Assembly: GCF_018362995.1 (NCBI RefSeq)
Contig: NZ_CP074372.1
Span: forward strand, 4,588,001 to 4,652,000
Source of the DNA: Chryseobacterium indologenes
GTDB lineage: Bacteria > Bacteroidota > Bacteroidia > Flavobacteriales > Weeksellaceae
Direction of reading: 5' to 3'
Length of the DNA: 64,000 bases
Both the position numbers and the translations under genes were made by a program. The notes below the pieces were generated by a model. That model did no database searches. It was not told the DNA's origin and saw only the letters and a program-made list of their open reading frames with translations. Below are positions 35,541-44,834 of this stretch, in pieces (the first letter of the stretch is position 1; the number at the start of each line of letters is the position of its first letter).

Positions 35541-35828
35541 ATGAAAAAACAATTTCAAAACTGGACGCTCTTTTTTGTTGCAGGAATCATTGCAGTAATT
35601 GCCGCGTTGATTGCTTCTGTTATTTTAATGACAGGAGTTTCTGCCGCTGATGGATTGTTCGGCATGTATTTACTATTCAGTCTGGTTCCTGTATTAGTGG
35701 TGATTATCATTGATAGAATCCTGGTATGGAAATTCGGAAATAAAAACGTCAATAAAGTTCAGTTTTCGATACTGTTGTTGATTGTCTTATTATGGATGGT
35801 AAGATTTGTGGTTAATTTGGTTATATAA
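35541..35828 (+). CDS. Small three-helix membrane protein, uncharacterised
   Basis: 95 residues with three hydrophobic segments (about 10-32, 38-60 and 72-94) and basic loops. I do not recognise a family. It is followed after 9 bases by an exported XAC2610-like protein, and both may be one transcript. Confidence 0.65.
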   Translation: MKKQFQNWTLFFVAGIIAVIAALIASVILMTGVSAADGLFGMYLLFSLVPVLVVIIIDRILVWKFGNKNVNKVQFSILLLIVLLWMVRFVVNLVI

Positions 35829-35837
35829 ATTATTCCT

Positions 35838-36674
35838 ATGAGAAAATTGTTGCTATTCTGTATTATTATGCTCTCTGGTGTTTATTCCGCACAGCCTTTT
35901 ATCCTAAAATCTACAGGAGAAGCAAAAGAGTTCAGGCTAACTCTTTATTACGGCGCTCAGGGAAAGGGAGCTTTTGTGCAATATTCCGGAAAGAAAGAAA
36001 TCATTCCTTTACAGGTTAAAAGCTTTAGAGTTGATACGGATGGGAGAAGTGACGGCCAACCGGATATCGAGTATTACAACTGGAATGAAATGATAGGAGG
36101 GAAAATAAACGGAGTATACGAGTTTGAAATCATGCAGCATCAGGCTTCAAACATTACTTATACAAGAGCAAAAGACAATAGAAAGTTTACGCTGGAAATG
36201 GTAGAGGATGAAAAATACGACGGAAGTGGAAAATATTTCCTGCATGGGGCTTTACTTGCGTTTAATCATTTTTATAATAATCATTTCACTATTACTTATC
36301 CTGACGGAAAAAAGACAGCAACCGAACTTCCGGCTCCTGATAAACCTTCTTTTGTAAGACAGAGCATTATCGATGATTATAACTTCGATGGTTATGATGA
36401 TATTGCATTCTCTGTTCCAGATGAAGGAATGGGTGTTTACAGGATGTTTGATATTTATTTATACAATCCGGGAAGCAAACGTTTTGAAAAACTTAAAGAA
36501 CCGGATTATTCCCGCTCAAGCTGTTCATGTCTTTGTGATGTGACTGTAGAAAAAAGTAAGAAACTTTTAAAAACAGGATGCAGAGGTGGGGCAAGATGGC
36601 ATCAGGACGTTTATCGATTTAGTAAAAACGGAACTTTAGAGTGGGTTGCCACGAAAGAACAGCGAGAAGAATAA
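35838..36674 (+). CDS. Exported XAC2610-like protein
   Basis: 278 residues with a signal peptide (1-18, ending VYSAQ). The C-terminal half has DDYNFDGYDDIAF, an FG-GAP/EF-hand-like calcium loop typical of XAC2610-related proteins, followed by YNPGSKRFEK and a Cys-rich stretch (SSCSCLCDV plus one later Cys). Function unknown; periplasmic. The family name rests on these motifs only. Confidence 0.68.
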   Translation: MRKLLLFCIIMLSGVYSAQPFILKSTGEAKEFRLTLYYGAQGKGAFVQYSGKKEIIPLQVKSFRVDTDGRSDGQPDIEYYNWNEMIGGKINGVYEFEIMQHQASNITYTRAKDNRKFTLEMVEDEKYDGSGKYFLHGALLAFNHFYNNHFTITYPDGKKTATELPAPDKPSFVRQSIIDDYNFDGYDDIAFSVPDEGMGVYRMFDIYLYNPGSKRFEKLKEPDYSRSSCSCLCDVTVEKSKKLLKTGCRGGARWHQDVYRFSKNGTLEWVATKEQREE

Positions 36675-36858
36675 TCTTCTTTTAAATATGTGAAAATTCC
36701 TTTGAAATCGGCAAACTTAAGAAATTTATAAGCTATAACTCCTCGTTTACAGTGATAAAACCTCCGTTTTTTTACGGTATTTTAAATAATGTCTTTTGTG
36801 ATTCAATTTTAGGTCTGATATTTGTACTGGGTAGCCAAACTAAATGGCCGATTTATTT

Positions 36859-37902
36859 ATGAAAAACATATCTGTGAAAAAATCCTTTCTTTATGCTTGT
36901 TTATGCGCAGTTTTTCTTGTTTCCTGTAAAAAGGAAATAGATAAAATAAGCGATACGTTTAAAGATACCGTTTCTTCTTCTGAAGTACAGGAGGCAGAAA
37001 AGGATTCTATAAAGAAGGACTCTGTTCCTGTAGTAAAAAAAGAATCTATTCCACCTGCCATGCAGGAGAATGGGTTTTATAATGCTTTTGTTCTTCCAAA
37101 GGATAAAAAGATGCGTGATTCTATCTATGCTGAATACAGTAAGAAATACAGTGTAGAAGAACGTACCGCTATTTTAGCTCTGAACAGACTGGATTCTAAA
37201 AGTAAATGGAATGCTGATACACTGGTAGTTCCAGCGAAAATAGATACAACATTGATGGCATATTCACCATTCCCAATGCAGTTGGATGTATTAAGCGGAG
37301 TGAAAAAGTTTGTCATATTCTCATACCCGATACAAGCTTTTGCGGTATATTCCAATGGGAGTCTTGTGAAATGGGGACCTACAAGTATGGGTAAAAAGGC
37401 TGCTCAGACAACAAGAGGACTTACTTTTGCCAACTGGAAAAAGAAACTGGCTATTTCCACAGTGAGCACTGAATGGAAACTTCCGTATAATTTTAATATT
37501 CATAATATTGGAGGGATCGGATGGCATGAATACACGCTTCCGGGATATCCTGCCTCACACTCATGTCTTCGATTGCTGAGAAAAGATGCGCAATGGCTGT
37601 ATTCTTATGCAGATACCTGGATACTGAATCCTGGTGGTGCTACAACTAAAGCCAAGGGTACAGCGGTAATGGTATTCGGGGACTATAAATGGGGTGGAAG
37701 AAAACCATGGAGAAAGCTTTTAGATGATCCTAATGCCAACAATATATCCGTTGAAGAACTCACCAAGCTTCTTGAGCCTGAGGTTCCGAAAATGTTAAAA
37801 GAACAAAGCAACAGAGAAAAAGTGGTGGATTCTATCAAAACAGCAAAAGCAATGGCTACACCTATTCAGAATGAAAAGCCTGTAGAATCTCCGTCTAATT
37901 AA
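36859..37902 (+). CDS. L,D-transpeptidase (YkuD) lipoprotein
   Basis: 347 residues from the ATG at 36859, which puts the basic start directly before the signal; the ATG at 36844 adds five residues and is also possible. The signal ends LVSC, so it is likely lipidated and periplasmic. The catalytic domain (about 130-275) has HNIGGIGWHEYTLPG and SHSCLRL, the catalytic His and Cys of YkuD enzymes, which form 3-3 peptidoglycan cross-links or attach proteins. The last ~60 residues are a charged tail. A TTTG, 18 bases and GATATTTG form a near-consensus promoter just upstream (about 36797-36823). Confidence 0.88.
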   Translation: MKNISVKKSFLYACLCAVFLVSCKKEIDKISDTFKDTVSSSEVQEAEKDSIKKDSVPVVKKESIPPAMQENGFYNAFVLPKDKKMRDSIYAEYSKKYSVEERTAILALNRLDSKSKWNADTLVVPAKIDTTLMAYSPFPMQLDVLSGVKKFVIFSYPIQAFAVYSNGSLVKWGPTSMGKKAAQTTRGLTFANWKKKLAISTVSTEWKLPYNFNIHNIGGIGWHEYTLPGYPASHSCLRLLRKDAQWLYSYADTWILNPGGATTKAKGTAVMVFGDYKWGGRKPWRKLLDDPNANNISVEELTKLLEPEVPKMLKEQSNREKVVDSIKTAKAMATPIQNEKPVESPSN

Positions 37903-38422
37903 TTTTCTTTTCAAACTGTAAAGTAGATTCTTCAGCAAATTTTCTCAGCTTAAGCATTTCATCTTTACCTTTATGCTGCCCGAATCTTGCAGCAATATAG
38001 GTAAGAAGAATAAAAAATAACATGATAAAAGAAGCGCTTAGTGCCCAAGGGTATTCGGCGCTTTTTATTTGCTTTTCTACGTAATACATCGTGAAGAAAG
38101 TCATCCAGAGAATAGAAAAGGAGAAATACAGAAACATGAAGAATGTCCACACAGCAGAACTGGGACCAAATACTCCGCGTATCGCTGTATGCTCATCTTC
38201 CATTTCTACCCGCAGGGCAAGACATGGTTTCCAGTAGTTGTCGTAATCTGTTTTTATCCAGATGGTAGCAACTTCTTTATTGATATTGCCTGAAAACTCA
38301 TCTTTATGCTCTTCCATATATTTTTTCAGATTTTCTGCGTACTCTTCTTTCGTAAGATGAGTAAACATTTTAAATCTGGGTCTGGTTCTTATCCTATCTA
38401 ATGTAGTCTCTTCGGTATTCAT
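37895..38422 (-). CDS. Uncharacterised protein with two membrane helices
   Basis: 175 residues. A cytosolic N-terminal ~85 residues, two adjacent hydrophobic helices (about 88-112 and 122-145) and a charged C-terminus. I recognise no family. It overlaps the end of the L,D-transpeptidase gene by 8 bases tail to tail, and follows the aspartic protease gene by 4 bases on its own strand, so those two are one operon. Confidence 0.7.
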   Translation of the reverse strand: MNTEETTLDRIRTRPRFKMFTHLTKEEYAENLKKYMEEHKDEFSGNINKEVATIWIKTDYDNYWKPCLALRVEMEDEHTAIRGVFGPSSAVWTFFMFLYFSFSILWMTFFTMYYVEKQIKSAEYPWALSASFIMLFFILLTYIAARFGQHKGKDEMLKLRKFAEESTLQFEKKIN

Positions 38423-38426
38423 AATT

Positions 38427-39746
38427 TTATTCTTGATAAGGAATGGGATCTTGCAAAGTGAAGTTTAAAGTCAGTTTTTCATTTTTTCTTTGAATGATCA
38501 TAATAATTCTTTTCCCTTCATTTGATTTCATGAGTTCAACTATTTTTTCCAGGGTCATATCTGAAGTCTGGTCTCCGTTGATACTGATAATTCTGTCATC
38601 TTTTTTTAAACCTGCTTCATAGGCGGGAGAGTCTTTTCTTACTCCTGCAATGGAGAATATAGGTTTCAGACTGAATTTATATCGAAAAGCTTCTTTATAA
38701 ACTTCATTTATTACTTTTGCTGATTTTTGAGTTTCAATATTTATTCTGTCCTGCTGCCATTCCAGCCCATCCTGTCTGAAATCCAATCCGCTCATATTAA
38801 AATGAAAAGGATCATCAAAGTCTCTGTTTTTCTTTAGATATAGTTTTTTATTAGGATAATCAAAAATAACAGTAAACCGGCGCATAATTTCTCCACCTAT
38901 AGAACCTTTTCTGTTTTCCACTAAATTGACATGCTGGATAGAAAATTCATCCGGCATAGCCGTAAGAGGTTTTTCAAATTTAAAACTTCCAAGATAGAAA
39001 TTATGAATACGGCTTCTTTTACCATAAATATCTCCATTGAAACCACGGCCCAGAAAATCATCAATATTGGGTCTGTTGTAGACAAAGTTTTTAATAAGGG
39101 TAGGGAAAAGCCATACGGCATCACTGTTTCCAAGATCGATCAGTAATTTTGAGTCTTTCTTTTCATTTGTCATTTCTACATCGGCATACAAATAAGGTTT
39201 ATCTTTTTCAATACTAATTGGAAATTCTTCAAACCTTCTGATTTTCTTTTTTAAAAGATCAATATTTTCATACACAGTTATTTTCTTGGACGCATAATCT
39301 ATATAGATGGGATGGTCTTTGAAGAAATGATATCCAACCACTCCATTTACAGGAATTCCTACGTGAGGCGAAATATTAAATTCTTCATCAATAATAATAT
39401 AGAGAGACATGGATGTGTTAACAATTTCATTTCCTATTTTGCCCAAATTACGCTCAGATTTTAAGCCGTCAATACTTAAACTTCCCCCAAGACCTGAAAA
39501 TTTAACTTTTTCAACATTACTCAGTTTCAGTTCTTTATTTTCCAGACTGAAAAGAATAGTCTCCGAAACTCCCGTATCCAGCAGGAAGGTAAGTTCTGCA
39601 CCATTAATATTGATAGGAATAAAGATAAGATTGTTGATAAACTGAAAAGGAATCACCGCTTTTTCCGTATTAATCAACTCAAAAGAGTTCTGGGCATTTA
39701 TAAAAATGCTTAGAAATAATCCCAGTAAAAGCAATTTGAATTTCAT
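38427..39746 (-). CDS. Exported retropepsin-like aspartic protease with PDZ domain
   Basis: 439 residues. Signal peptide 1-18 (ending INAQ). Two pepsin-like half motifs: LLDTGVSETILF near 58 and LLIDLGNSDAVW near 200 (the second has DLG in place of DTG). A C-terminal PDZ domain (about 345-425) contains KDSPAYEAGLKKDDRIISIN. Clan AA proteases with PDZ domains are common in Bacteroidota envelopes; substrates are unknown. Tied to the downstream two-helix membrane protein by a 4-base gap. Confidence 0.83.
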   Translation of the reverse strand: MKFKLLLLGLFLSIFINAQNSFELINTEKAVIPFQFINNLIFIPININGAELTFLLDTGVSETILFSLENKELKLSNVEKVKFSGLGGSLSIDGLKSERNLGKIGNEIVNTSMSLYIIIDEEFNISPHVGIPVNGVVGYHFFKDHPIYIDYASKKITVYENIDLLKKKIRRFEEFPISIEKDKPYLYADVEMTNEKKDSKLLIDLGNSDAVWLFPTLIKNFVYNRPNIDDFLGRGFNGDIYGKRSRIHNFYLGSFKFEKPLTAMPDEFSIQHVNLVENRKGSIGGEIMRRFTVIFDYPNKKLYLKKNRDFDDPFHFNMSGLDFRQDGLEWQQDRINIETQKSAKVINEVYKEAFRYKFSLKPIFSIAGVRKDSPAYEAGLKKDDRIISINGDQTSDMTLEKIVELMKSNEGKRIIMIIQRKNEKLTLNFTLQDPIPYQE

Positions 39747-39780
39747 TTACTGAATTTACTGAAATTATCTATATGTTAAT

Positions 39781-39808
39781 AAAAAAACATTCCAAAAGCT
39801 GGAATGTT
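39781..39808 (-). terminator. Terminator of the esterase gene
   Basis: AACATTCCA/TGGAATGTT stem, 5-base loop, then seven T when read on the minus strand; 58 bases after the stop. Confidence 0.8.
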
Positions 39809-39866
39809 TATATAAACTACAATGAAGTAGGCTTATTCGTTGGATTTATTTTAAATTGGGTCCTAG

Positions 39867-40505
39867 TTATTTTGAAAAGAATTCCATCAGGTCCATATAA
39901 TTTTTCTGATTGACACCATGTCCGCTCATATATTCTCTGAAAGTGAAATAACAGCTAAGATCATACAGAAGGTCAGCCGCTTTTCTTCCCCATTCAAGTG
40001 GAATCACAGCATCATCGGAACCATGTGAAATAAAGAAACGAAGTCCTTCCAGTTTCTTTTTATCTTTTACAATACCGTCCAGAATTTTATCTTCAGGATA
40101 ACTGCTTAGACAGGCAACATAATTAAACAATTCAGGATGTTTTAAAGCCAAAGCATAACATAAAATTCCTCCCTGGCTGAAACCACACAGATGAGCTTTA
40201 CTTTCTGTAAGCCCATAATGGTTGATGATCTTAAGCATACTTTCCAAAACGGCATTTAAAGATTCCTTTGCCTGAGGAACATCAATGAAATTTTCAGGAT
40301 CGTTGAAATTGATATCATACCATGAATATCCTTCAAATTGAGTATCACGCGGAGCTCTGAAACTTACAATGATCCAGTCATTGGGAAGTGTTTCCCTGAA
40401 GCTGAAAAGATCCTGCTCATTACTGCCATAGCCATGAAGCATAAAAAGAATAGGGGTATTGGAGGTAATATTTTCCGGCTCCCTTACTAGATAATCTAAA
40501 TTCAT
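39867..40505 (-). CDS. Alpha/beta hydrolase, carboxylesterase/phospholipase type
   Basis: 212 residues, no signal peptide, cytosolic. The nucleophile elbow is CGFSQGGILCYALA, the catalytic Asp lies in SHGSDDAVIP, and the His in MSGHGVNQKNY. The oxyanion region is MLHGYGSNEQD at the N-terminus. Length and motif order fit the carboxylesterase 2/phospholipase family. Monocistronic with its own terminator. Confidence 0.88.
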   Translation of the reverse strand: MNLDYLVREPENITSNTPILFMLHGYGSNEQDLFSFRETLPNDWIIVSFRAPRDTQFEGYSWYDINFNDPENFIDVPQAKESLNAVLESMLKIINHYGLTESKAHLCGFSQGGILCYALALKHPELFNYVACLSSYPEDKILDGIVKDKKKLEGLRFFISHGSDDAVIPLEWGRKAADLLYDLSCYFTFREYMSGHGVNQKNYMDLMEFFSK

Positions 40506-40751
40506 ACAGCAAAGATAATTAAATTATATGCAGAATCTTAACTTTTATTATTCATACAATGAACTTTAGCCGGATGATGCTTTATGTTTAAAGATTGTTT
40601 CTTTGAAGTATATTTTTTGACTTTAGAGACGGGTTTTTGTTTTTGTTGATTTGATATTATTTGGAAATCTTTGTTGGAAAATTTTCATAAAAGTTATTTT
40701 TATATTAATAAAAAACTTATATTTGAAACATTAAAAAATCTATTTGGAGAA

Positions 40752-41183
40752 ATGAAGCAATTTTACAATTCAAAAAGTTTACTTAGACTTTCTTTTTTAT
40801 TCGTTTTATTATTTTCTGTAATTACCGTTGTCAATTCTTGTAAAAAAGATGACGATGAAGAATTTAAGGATCATGTGGTTCAATTTGAAGTGAAGACCAC
40901 GACAGGAGGGAGCATTATAAGTGTTGTAACACAGGTGGGCACAACTCAGAACACGATATACAATACTCCGCAGTCACCGGTAACTTCACCATGGACAAGT
41001 GGGGAATTCTTTGTGAACTCCAGCCAGGCACAGTTGAATCTTGATGCTAATGCGTCAATGCCGGATGATAATTCTGAGTTAACGATCAATCTTTACATAG
41101 ATGGAGAAGTTGTAAGAACTGTTAAGAAAAAAGGAAAAGGAGTATTAGTTGCTTCTATCGATTACAGTTTCCTGGAACCATAA
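40752..41183 (+). CDS. Small putative lipoprotein, MmpS-like beta-sandwich
   Basis: 143 residues from the ATG at 40752; an upstream TTG in frame (40671) would add a non-signal stretch. A hydrophobic signal ends VNSCKKDDDEE, a typical Bacteroidota lipoprotein site with acidic residues after the Cys that can direct surface export. The rest looks like a single beta-sandwich (VVQFEVKTTTGGSIISVV ... SPWTSGEFF ... LTINLYIDGEVVRT) that reminds me of MmpS-type domains; this is weak. Ends at a strong terminator. Confidence 0.65.
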   Translation: MKQFYNSKSLLRLSFLFVLLFSVITVVNSCKKDDDEEFKDHVVQFEVKTTTGGSIISVVTQVGTTQNTIYNTPQSPVTSPWTSGEFFVNSSQAQLNLDANASMPDDNSELTINLYIDGEVVRTVKKKGKGVLVASIDYSFLEP

Positions 41184-41202
41184 AATATTTCAATATTTAT
41201 AT

Positions 41203-41234
41203 AAAAAAAACCGCTCTAAGGGCGGTTTTTTTTT
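41203..41234. terminator. Bidirectional terminator between lipoprotein and NarL-type regulator genes
   Basis: AAACCGC/GCGGTTT stem with a T run on both strands; it overlaps the last bases of the response regulator gene. Confidence 0.85.
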
Positions 41235-41871
41235 ACTTTTCAATCAATTGTTGCTGTACTGCAAGATTGATCAGTTCTGTTGAGTTTTTTGCCTGGAATT
41301 TCTGAAGCAGATTTTTACGGTGGGTATCTACGGTAAGTGGGCTTAAGAACAGCTCCTCGGCAATTGCATTACTTGTTTTCCCCTGTGCTACCATCTGCAG
41401 GATCTGTTTTTCCCTTTTGGTAAGCCGCGGTATTGGGAGGTCTTGTTGGGAAGGACGGCTGATGATCTGTTTTGTCTCATTACAGAAAACAATATCACCT
41501 GCGAGCGCTCCTCTGATGCATATCACAAGCTCATCAATAGACGTATTTTTGAGAAGATAGCCACTCGCTCCGTTTTGTATAGACTGCATGATGATGCTTC
41601 GTTCAGAACGATTACTGAACATAATCACTGAAGTATTCGGAGAAATTTTCTTTATTTCTCTGCACAGTTCTGTTCCGTTGGCATCGGGCAGAGTAATATC
41701 AAGAAGGATGATATCCACCATCTGCGACCGGATAAAGCTGATCGTTTCTGCACCGGAAGTGAAACTTCCTGCTATATTGAAAAAAGGCTGGCTGTTAAGC
41801 AACATTTTAAGACCTTCGATCACAATAGGGTGATCATCAACGATGGCTATATTTATTTTTTCATTCTCCAT
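41233..41871 (-). CDS. NarL/LuxR-type response regulator
   Basis: 212 residues. Receiver domain with acidic pocket (VDDHP) and phospho-acceptor Asp58 in ILLDITLPDANG, then a LuxR-type helix-turn-helix near 145-205 (LTKREKQILQMVAQGKTSNAIAEELFLSPLTVDTHRKNLLQK). Its start overlaps the end of the kinase gene by 11 bases, so the pair is co-expressed and cognate. Target genes are unknown. Confidence 0.93.
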   Translation of the reverse strand: MENEKINIAIVDDHPIVIEGLKMLLNSQPFFNIAGSFTSGAETISFIRSQMVDIILLDITLPDANGTELCREIKKISPNTSVIMFSNRSERSIIMQSIQNGASGYLLKNTSIDELVICIRGALAGDIVFCNETKQIISRPSQQDLPIPRLTKREKQILQMVAQGKTSNAIAEELFLSPLTVDTHRKNLLQKFQAKNSTELINLAVQQQLIEK

Positions 41872-43882
41872 GGATGTTAAGTTCTATATTAATTGTTGTC
41901 CCTTGATGATCAGAATTGATTTCCATTTTTCCTTTCAGATAATTGACCCTGTTTTTCAGGTTGCGAAGTCCCATACTTTTGGTGGTTTTTTCTATACTTT
42001 TATCAAACCCTTTTCCGTTATCTTCAATTGTAATCAGAAAACTTTCACCGGATTGCGAGCATTGAAGCAAGATGCTGCTTGCTTCAGCGTGTTTTATAGC
42101 ATTAGCCAATAGTTCCTGTACGATTCTGTAGATATTAAGCTGGATATTTAAAGGTAGTGCCTTGTCAATATCAATGACCTGGAAATCAATTTCGAGGTTT
42201 TTTCTGTTATAAAATTCACACAGATCATGTAAAGCGGTTTCCAGACCAAAATTAAGCAATGATTCAGGCATTAAATTCCTGGCTACATGTCGGAGCTCAC
42301 TTACAGAATTGTCCAGTTGTCCTAAAATCTTATAAAATTCCTGATCTTTTTCCGGATTAAGGTGACTGGAAGACCAGACTGAGAAATTAATCTTAACTCC
42401 GGCAAGCATACCGCCAAGACCATCATGAAGATCTCTGGCAATACGCTCTCTTTCTCTTTCTTCACCATCAAGAATTGCTTTGGTAAGCGATAATTCTTCT
42501 TTTTGTTTAATATCTTCTATTTTTTGCTGAAGATTGATTTCCTTTTGTTCAGATAGTTTTTTATTTTTTCTGTAAATAATATATAGAAAAATAAGAAGAC
42601 CGATGAAAGATAATAAAGCTAGACTTAATAACCATAAATACGAGTTTTTTTTGCTTACTTCCATCTGTTTCTTTGCCTTCTCGGTATACAGCCACGCAAT
42701 TTTTTTCTCATCTTCGGCTTTTCTGTATTTAGCTTCCAAAAGTGCAATGTTTTTGTGAATGCTGATATTATTAATGCTATCCAGAGAATTAATATATTCT
42801 GTAGCATAGAGATTGGCTTTAACAGTGTCCTTTAATGCGGTATAATTTTTAAAAAATTCTCTCATAACCTCCTGTTTTGTTCTTTTGTATGAGGTTTTTT
42901 GATAGACTTCTTTTAAAATGTTATTAGATTGTTTGAAATTTTTAAGCTCTTGATAGATTTGATGTTTAAACAGTTTTATCCTTTCCGTAATATTGGTGTT
43001 TTTATATTTTTCTGCATTTTGTAGACCCAAATCAAAAGTTTTAAGAGCTTCAGGATAGTTTTTTTGCTTCATCTGATAATATCCTAAATTGCTTAAATAT
43101 AATGAGTTGAAATTAGATTCCGGATAGTTTTTAATGATAGAGTAGGTTTTATTCAATTCTATTTTTGCCTCCGGTAGTTTATCCTTTCTCATCAGACATT
43201 CTGCTTTCAGTAAAAGAACTTCTCCCCTTATGCCATTAGATTGGGGAGTTTGCTTTTTTAATTTGCCTAAAAATAATTCTGCCAGATTACAGTATTCTAT
43301 TGCTTTTGAAAAGTCCTGGGAGTTATAAAACAGAAGGGCAACATTTTTATACAAACCACCTATAAGTTCATTATCTCCAATGGATATTGCAATAGGAATC
43401 GCTTTGTTAACAATAAGATTCATAGCTTCTGTTTCTTTGGTCTGCATTACTTTTAGCAGAGACAAATTTTGAAACATGATGATTCTTATTCTTTTAGCTT
43501 CAGTACTTTTATATTTTTTTAGGGCAGATTCTGCGGTGACAAAATCTTTTTCAAGAAGAGCAGCAAAATCAGGTTTTGTAAAGTGGATGAGAGCCTGATA
43601 ATATAATCCAATATCTTTGTATATCTGACTTTTAGAAGAGCTCTCCAGACCTTGTTTTAAATATTTATTATAATTATCTAAATCCTGCCTTGTAAAATAA
43701 GTAGCAGCTATCTGGTAGGATTTTATGGCCTTTACGGTATCTGTAGTTTCATGGTTAGCAGCTGTAACCAGACTGTCGAAATTACTGTTCTTTTTTTCAA
43801 GATAATAAAAATATGAGCCTTGAGCATATATGTATTGTGATCCCAAAGTAAATAGAAGTAAAAGCAAATATTTATTTATCAT
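41861..43882 (-). CDS. TPR-containing sensor histidine kinase (HisKA_3 type)
   Basis: 673 residues from the ATG at 43882; a longer frame begins at 43930 but its extra 16 residues precede a clean signal peptide (INKYLLLLLFTLGSQYIYAQ). The periplasmic part (about 25-385) is built of TPR-like helices, one membrane helix lies near 420, followed by a coiled coil and the HisKA_3 motif ERIARDLHDGLGG with His486, then a HATPase with IVQELLANAIKHAEAS and DNGKGFDKS. The signal sensed is unknown. CAAAAATA at 43913-43920 reads TATTTTTG on the minus strand, a possible -7 box. Confidence 0.9.
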   Translation of the reverse strand: MINKYLLLLLFTLGSQYIYAQGSYFYYLEKKNSNFDSLVTAANHETTDTVKAIKSYQIAATYFTRQDLDNYNKYLKQGLESSSKSQIYKDIGLYYQALIHFTKPDFAALLEKDFVTAESALKKYKSTEAKRIRIIMFQNLSLLKVMQTKETEAMNLIVNKAIPIAISIGDNELIGGLYKNVALLFYNSQDFSKAIEYCNLAELFLGKLKKQTPQSNGIRGEVLLLKAECLMRKDKLPEAKIELNKTYSIIKNYPESNFNSLYLSNLGYYQMKQKNYPEALKTFDLGLQNAEKYKNTNITERIKLFKHQIYQELKNFKQSNNILKEVYQKTSYKRTKQEVMREFFKNYTALKDTVKANLYATEYINSLDSINNISIHKNIALLEAKYRKAEDEKKIAWLYTEKAKKQMEVSKKNSYLWLLSLALLSFIGLLIFLYIIYRKNKKLSEQKEINLQQKIEDIKQKEELSLTKAILDGEERERERIARDLHDGLGGMLAGVKINFSVWSSSHLNPEKDQEFYKILGQLDNSVSELRHVARNLMPESLLNFGLETALHDLCEFYNRKNLEIDFQVIDIDKALPLNIQLNIYRIVQELLANAIKHAEASSILLQCSQSGESFLITIEDNGKGFDKSIEKTTKSMGLRNLKNRVNYLKGKMEINSDHQGTTINIELNIHGE

Positions 43883-44137
43883 CTCTTTTTTACAATATAG
43901 TTGTTGATAATTCAAAAATAGAAAGACCACCTAAAATTATAAAATTAAAATCATCAATTATATTATAAACCTAGGAATTACGATTTTGGGTCTGTATCTT
44001 CAAATATACAGGTTTAGCGGATGTTATGATATACCTAAAAATCAGTAGAAAAAAATACACTTTTTTAAGGGTTGTATTCTGTTACGCCCGCTGATAGTTT
44101 TGCAGAACATACAATAACAAAAAATAAACTATTAAGA

Positions 44138-44644
44138 ATGAAAAAGAGAATCTTTATCCTGGGAATGATTTCCCTGTTTGGGAGTATGCATGCACAGAGA
44201 ATACAGAAAGGAGAAGCTCAGATCAATGTGGATATAGGAGTAGCAAACGGATGGGGACTTCCTGTATCAGTAGGAGTAGACTACGCTATACATAATGATA
44301 TCACAGTGGGAATAGAAGGAAGTTATGCTACTGAAAAGTATTCAGGAGACATTAAAGGAAGCTGGTTTGGAGTAGGAGCTAACGGAAACTACCACTTCAA
44401 TACTTTGCTTAAAATTCCAAATAAATGGGACGTATATGCAGGAGCTACCTTAGCCTACAATTCTTTTTCCTATAAATATAACGGATCAGATTTCGATTAT
44501 TTCGATGGGAAGTCTTCAGGAGTTGGTTTTGCAGGACAAATCGGAGGCAGATATTTTTTCACCAAAAATCTTGCAGCTCATATAGAATTGGGTGGAGGAT
44601 CTGTAGCTTCAGGAGGGAAAGCCGGGCTTACTTATAAATTTTAA
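44138..44644 (+). CDS. Small outer-membrane beta-barrel protein
   Basis: 168 residues from the ATG at 44138 (an in-frame alternative start further upstream at 44072 lacks a signal). Signal peptide ends SMHAQ (about 21). The body is alternating strands rich in Gly and aromatic residues (VDIGVANGWGLPVSVGVDYAI, GVGANGNYHFN, GFAGQIGGRYFF) and ends LTYKF with the C-terminal Phe of outer-membrane barrels, about eight strands. Function unknown. Confidence 0.8.
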   Translation: MKKRIFILGMISLFGSMHAQRIQKGEAQINVDIGVANGWGLPVSVGVDYAIHNDITVGIEGSYATEKYSGDIKGSWFGVGANGNYHFNTLLKIPNKWDVYAGATLAYNSFSYKYNGSDFDYFDGKSSGVGFAGQIGGRYFFTKNLAAHIELGGGSVASGGKAGLTYKF

Positions 44645-44739
44645 ACTCTATTATTATTTTCAATACAAATCAGTTTTTTCATAGCCTATACGATGTCAGA
44701 AGTGACAGCAAGTTTTAAAAAATGGTAACTTCTCAACAG

Positions 44740-44766
44740 AGCCGTGAAAATATTTCACGGCTTTTG
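44740..44766 (+). terminator. Terminator after the beta-barrel gene
   Basis: AGCCGTGAAA/TTTCACGGCT stem with a 4-base turn, then TTTTG. Confidence 0.8.
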
Positions 44767-44781
44767 TATGGGTTTTGAAAC

Positions 44782-44812
44782 AAAAAAAGACTGTATAAAA
44801 CAGTCTTTTTTT
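44782..44812. terminator. Terminator of tyrS (works on both strands)
   Basis: AAAAAGACTG/CAGTCTTTTT stem with flanking A and T runs; 23 bases beyond the tyrS stop on the minus strand. Confidence 0.85.
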
Positions 44813-44834
44813 ATTATATGAAGTATTTTTCAAC

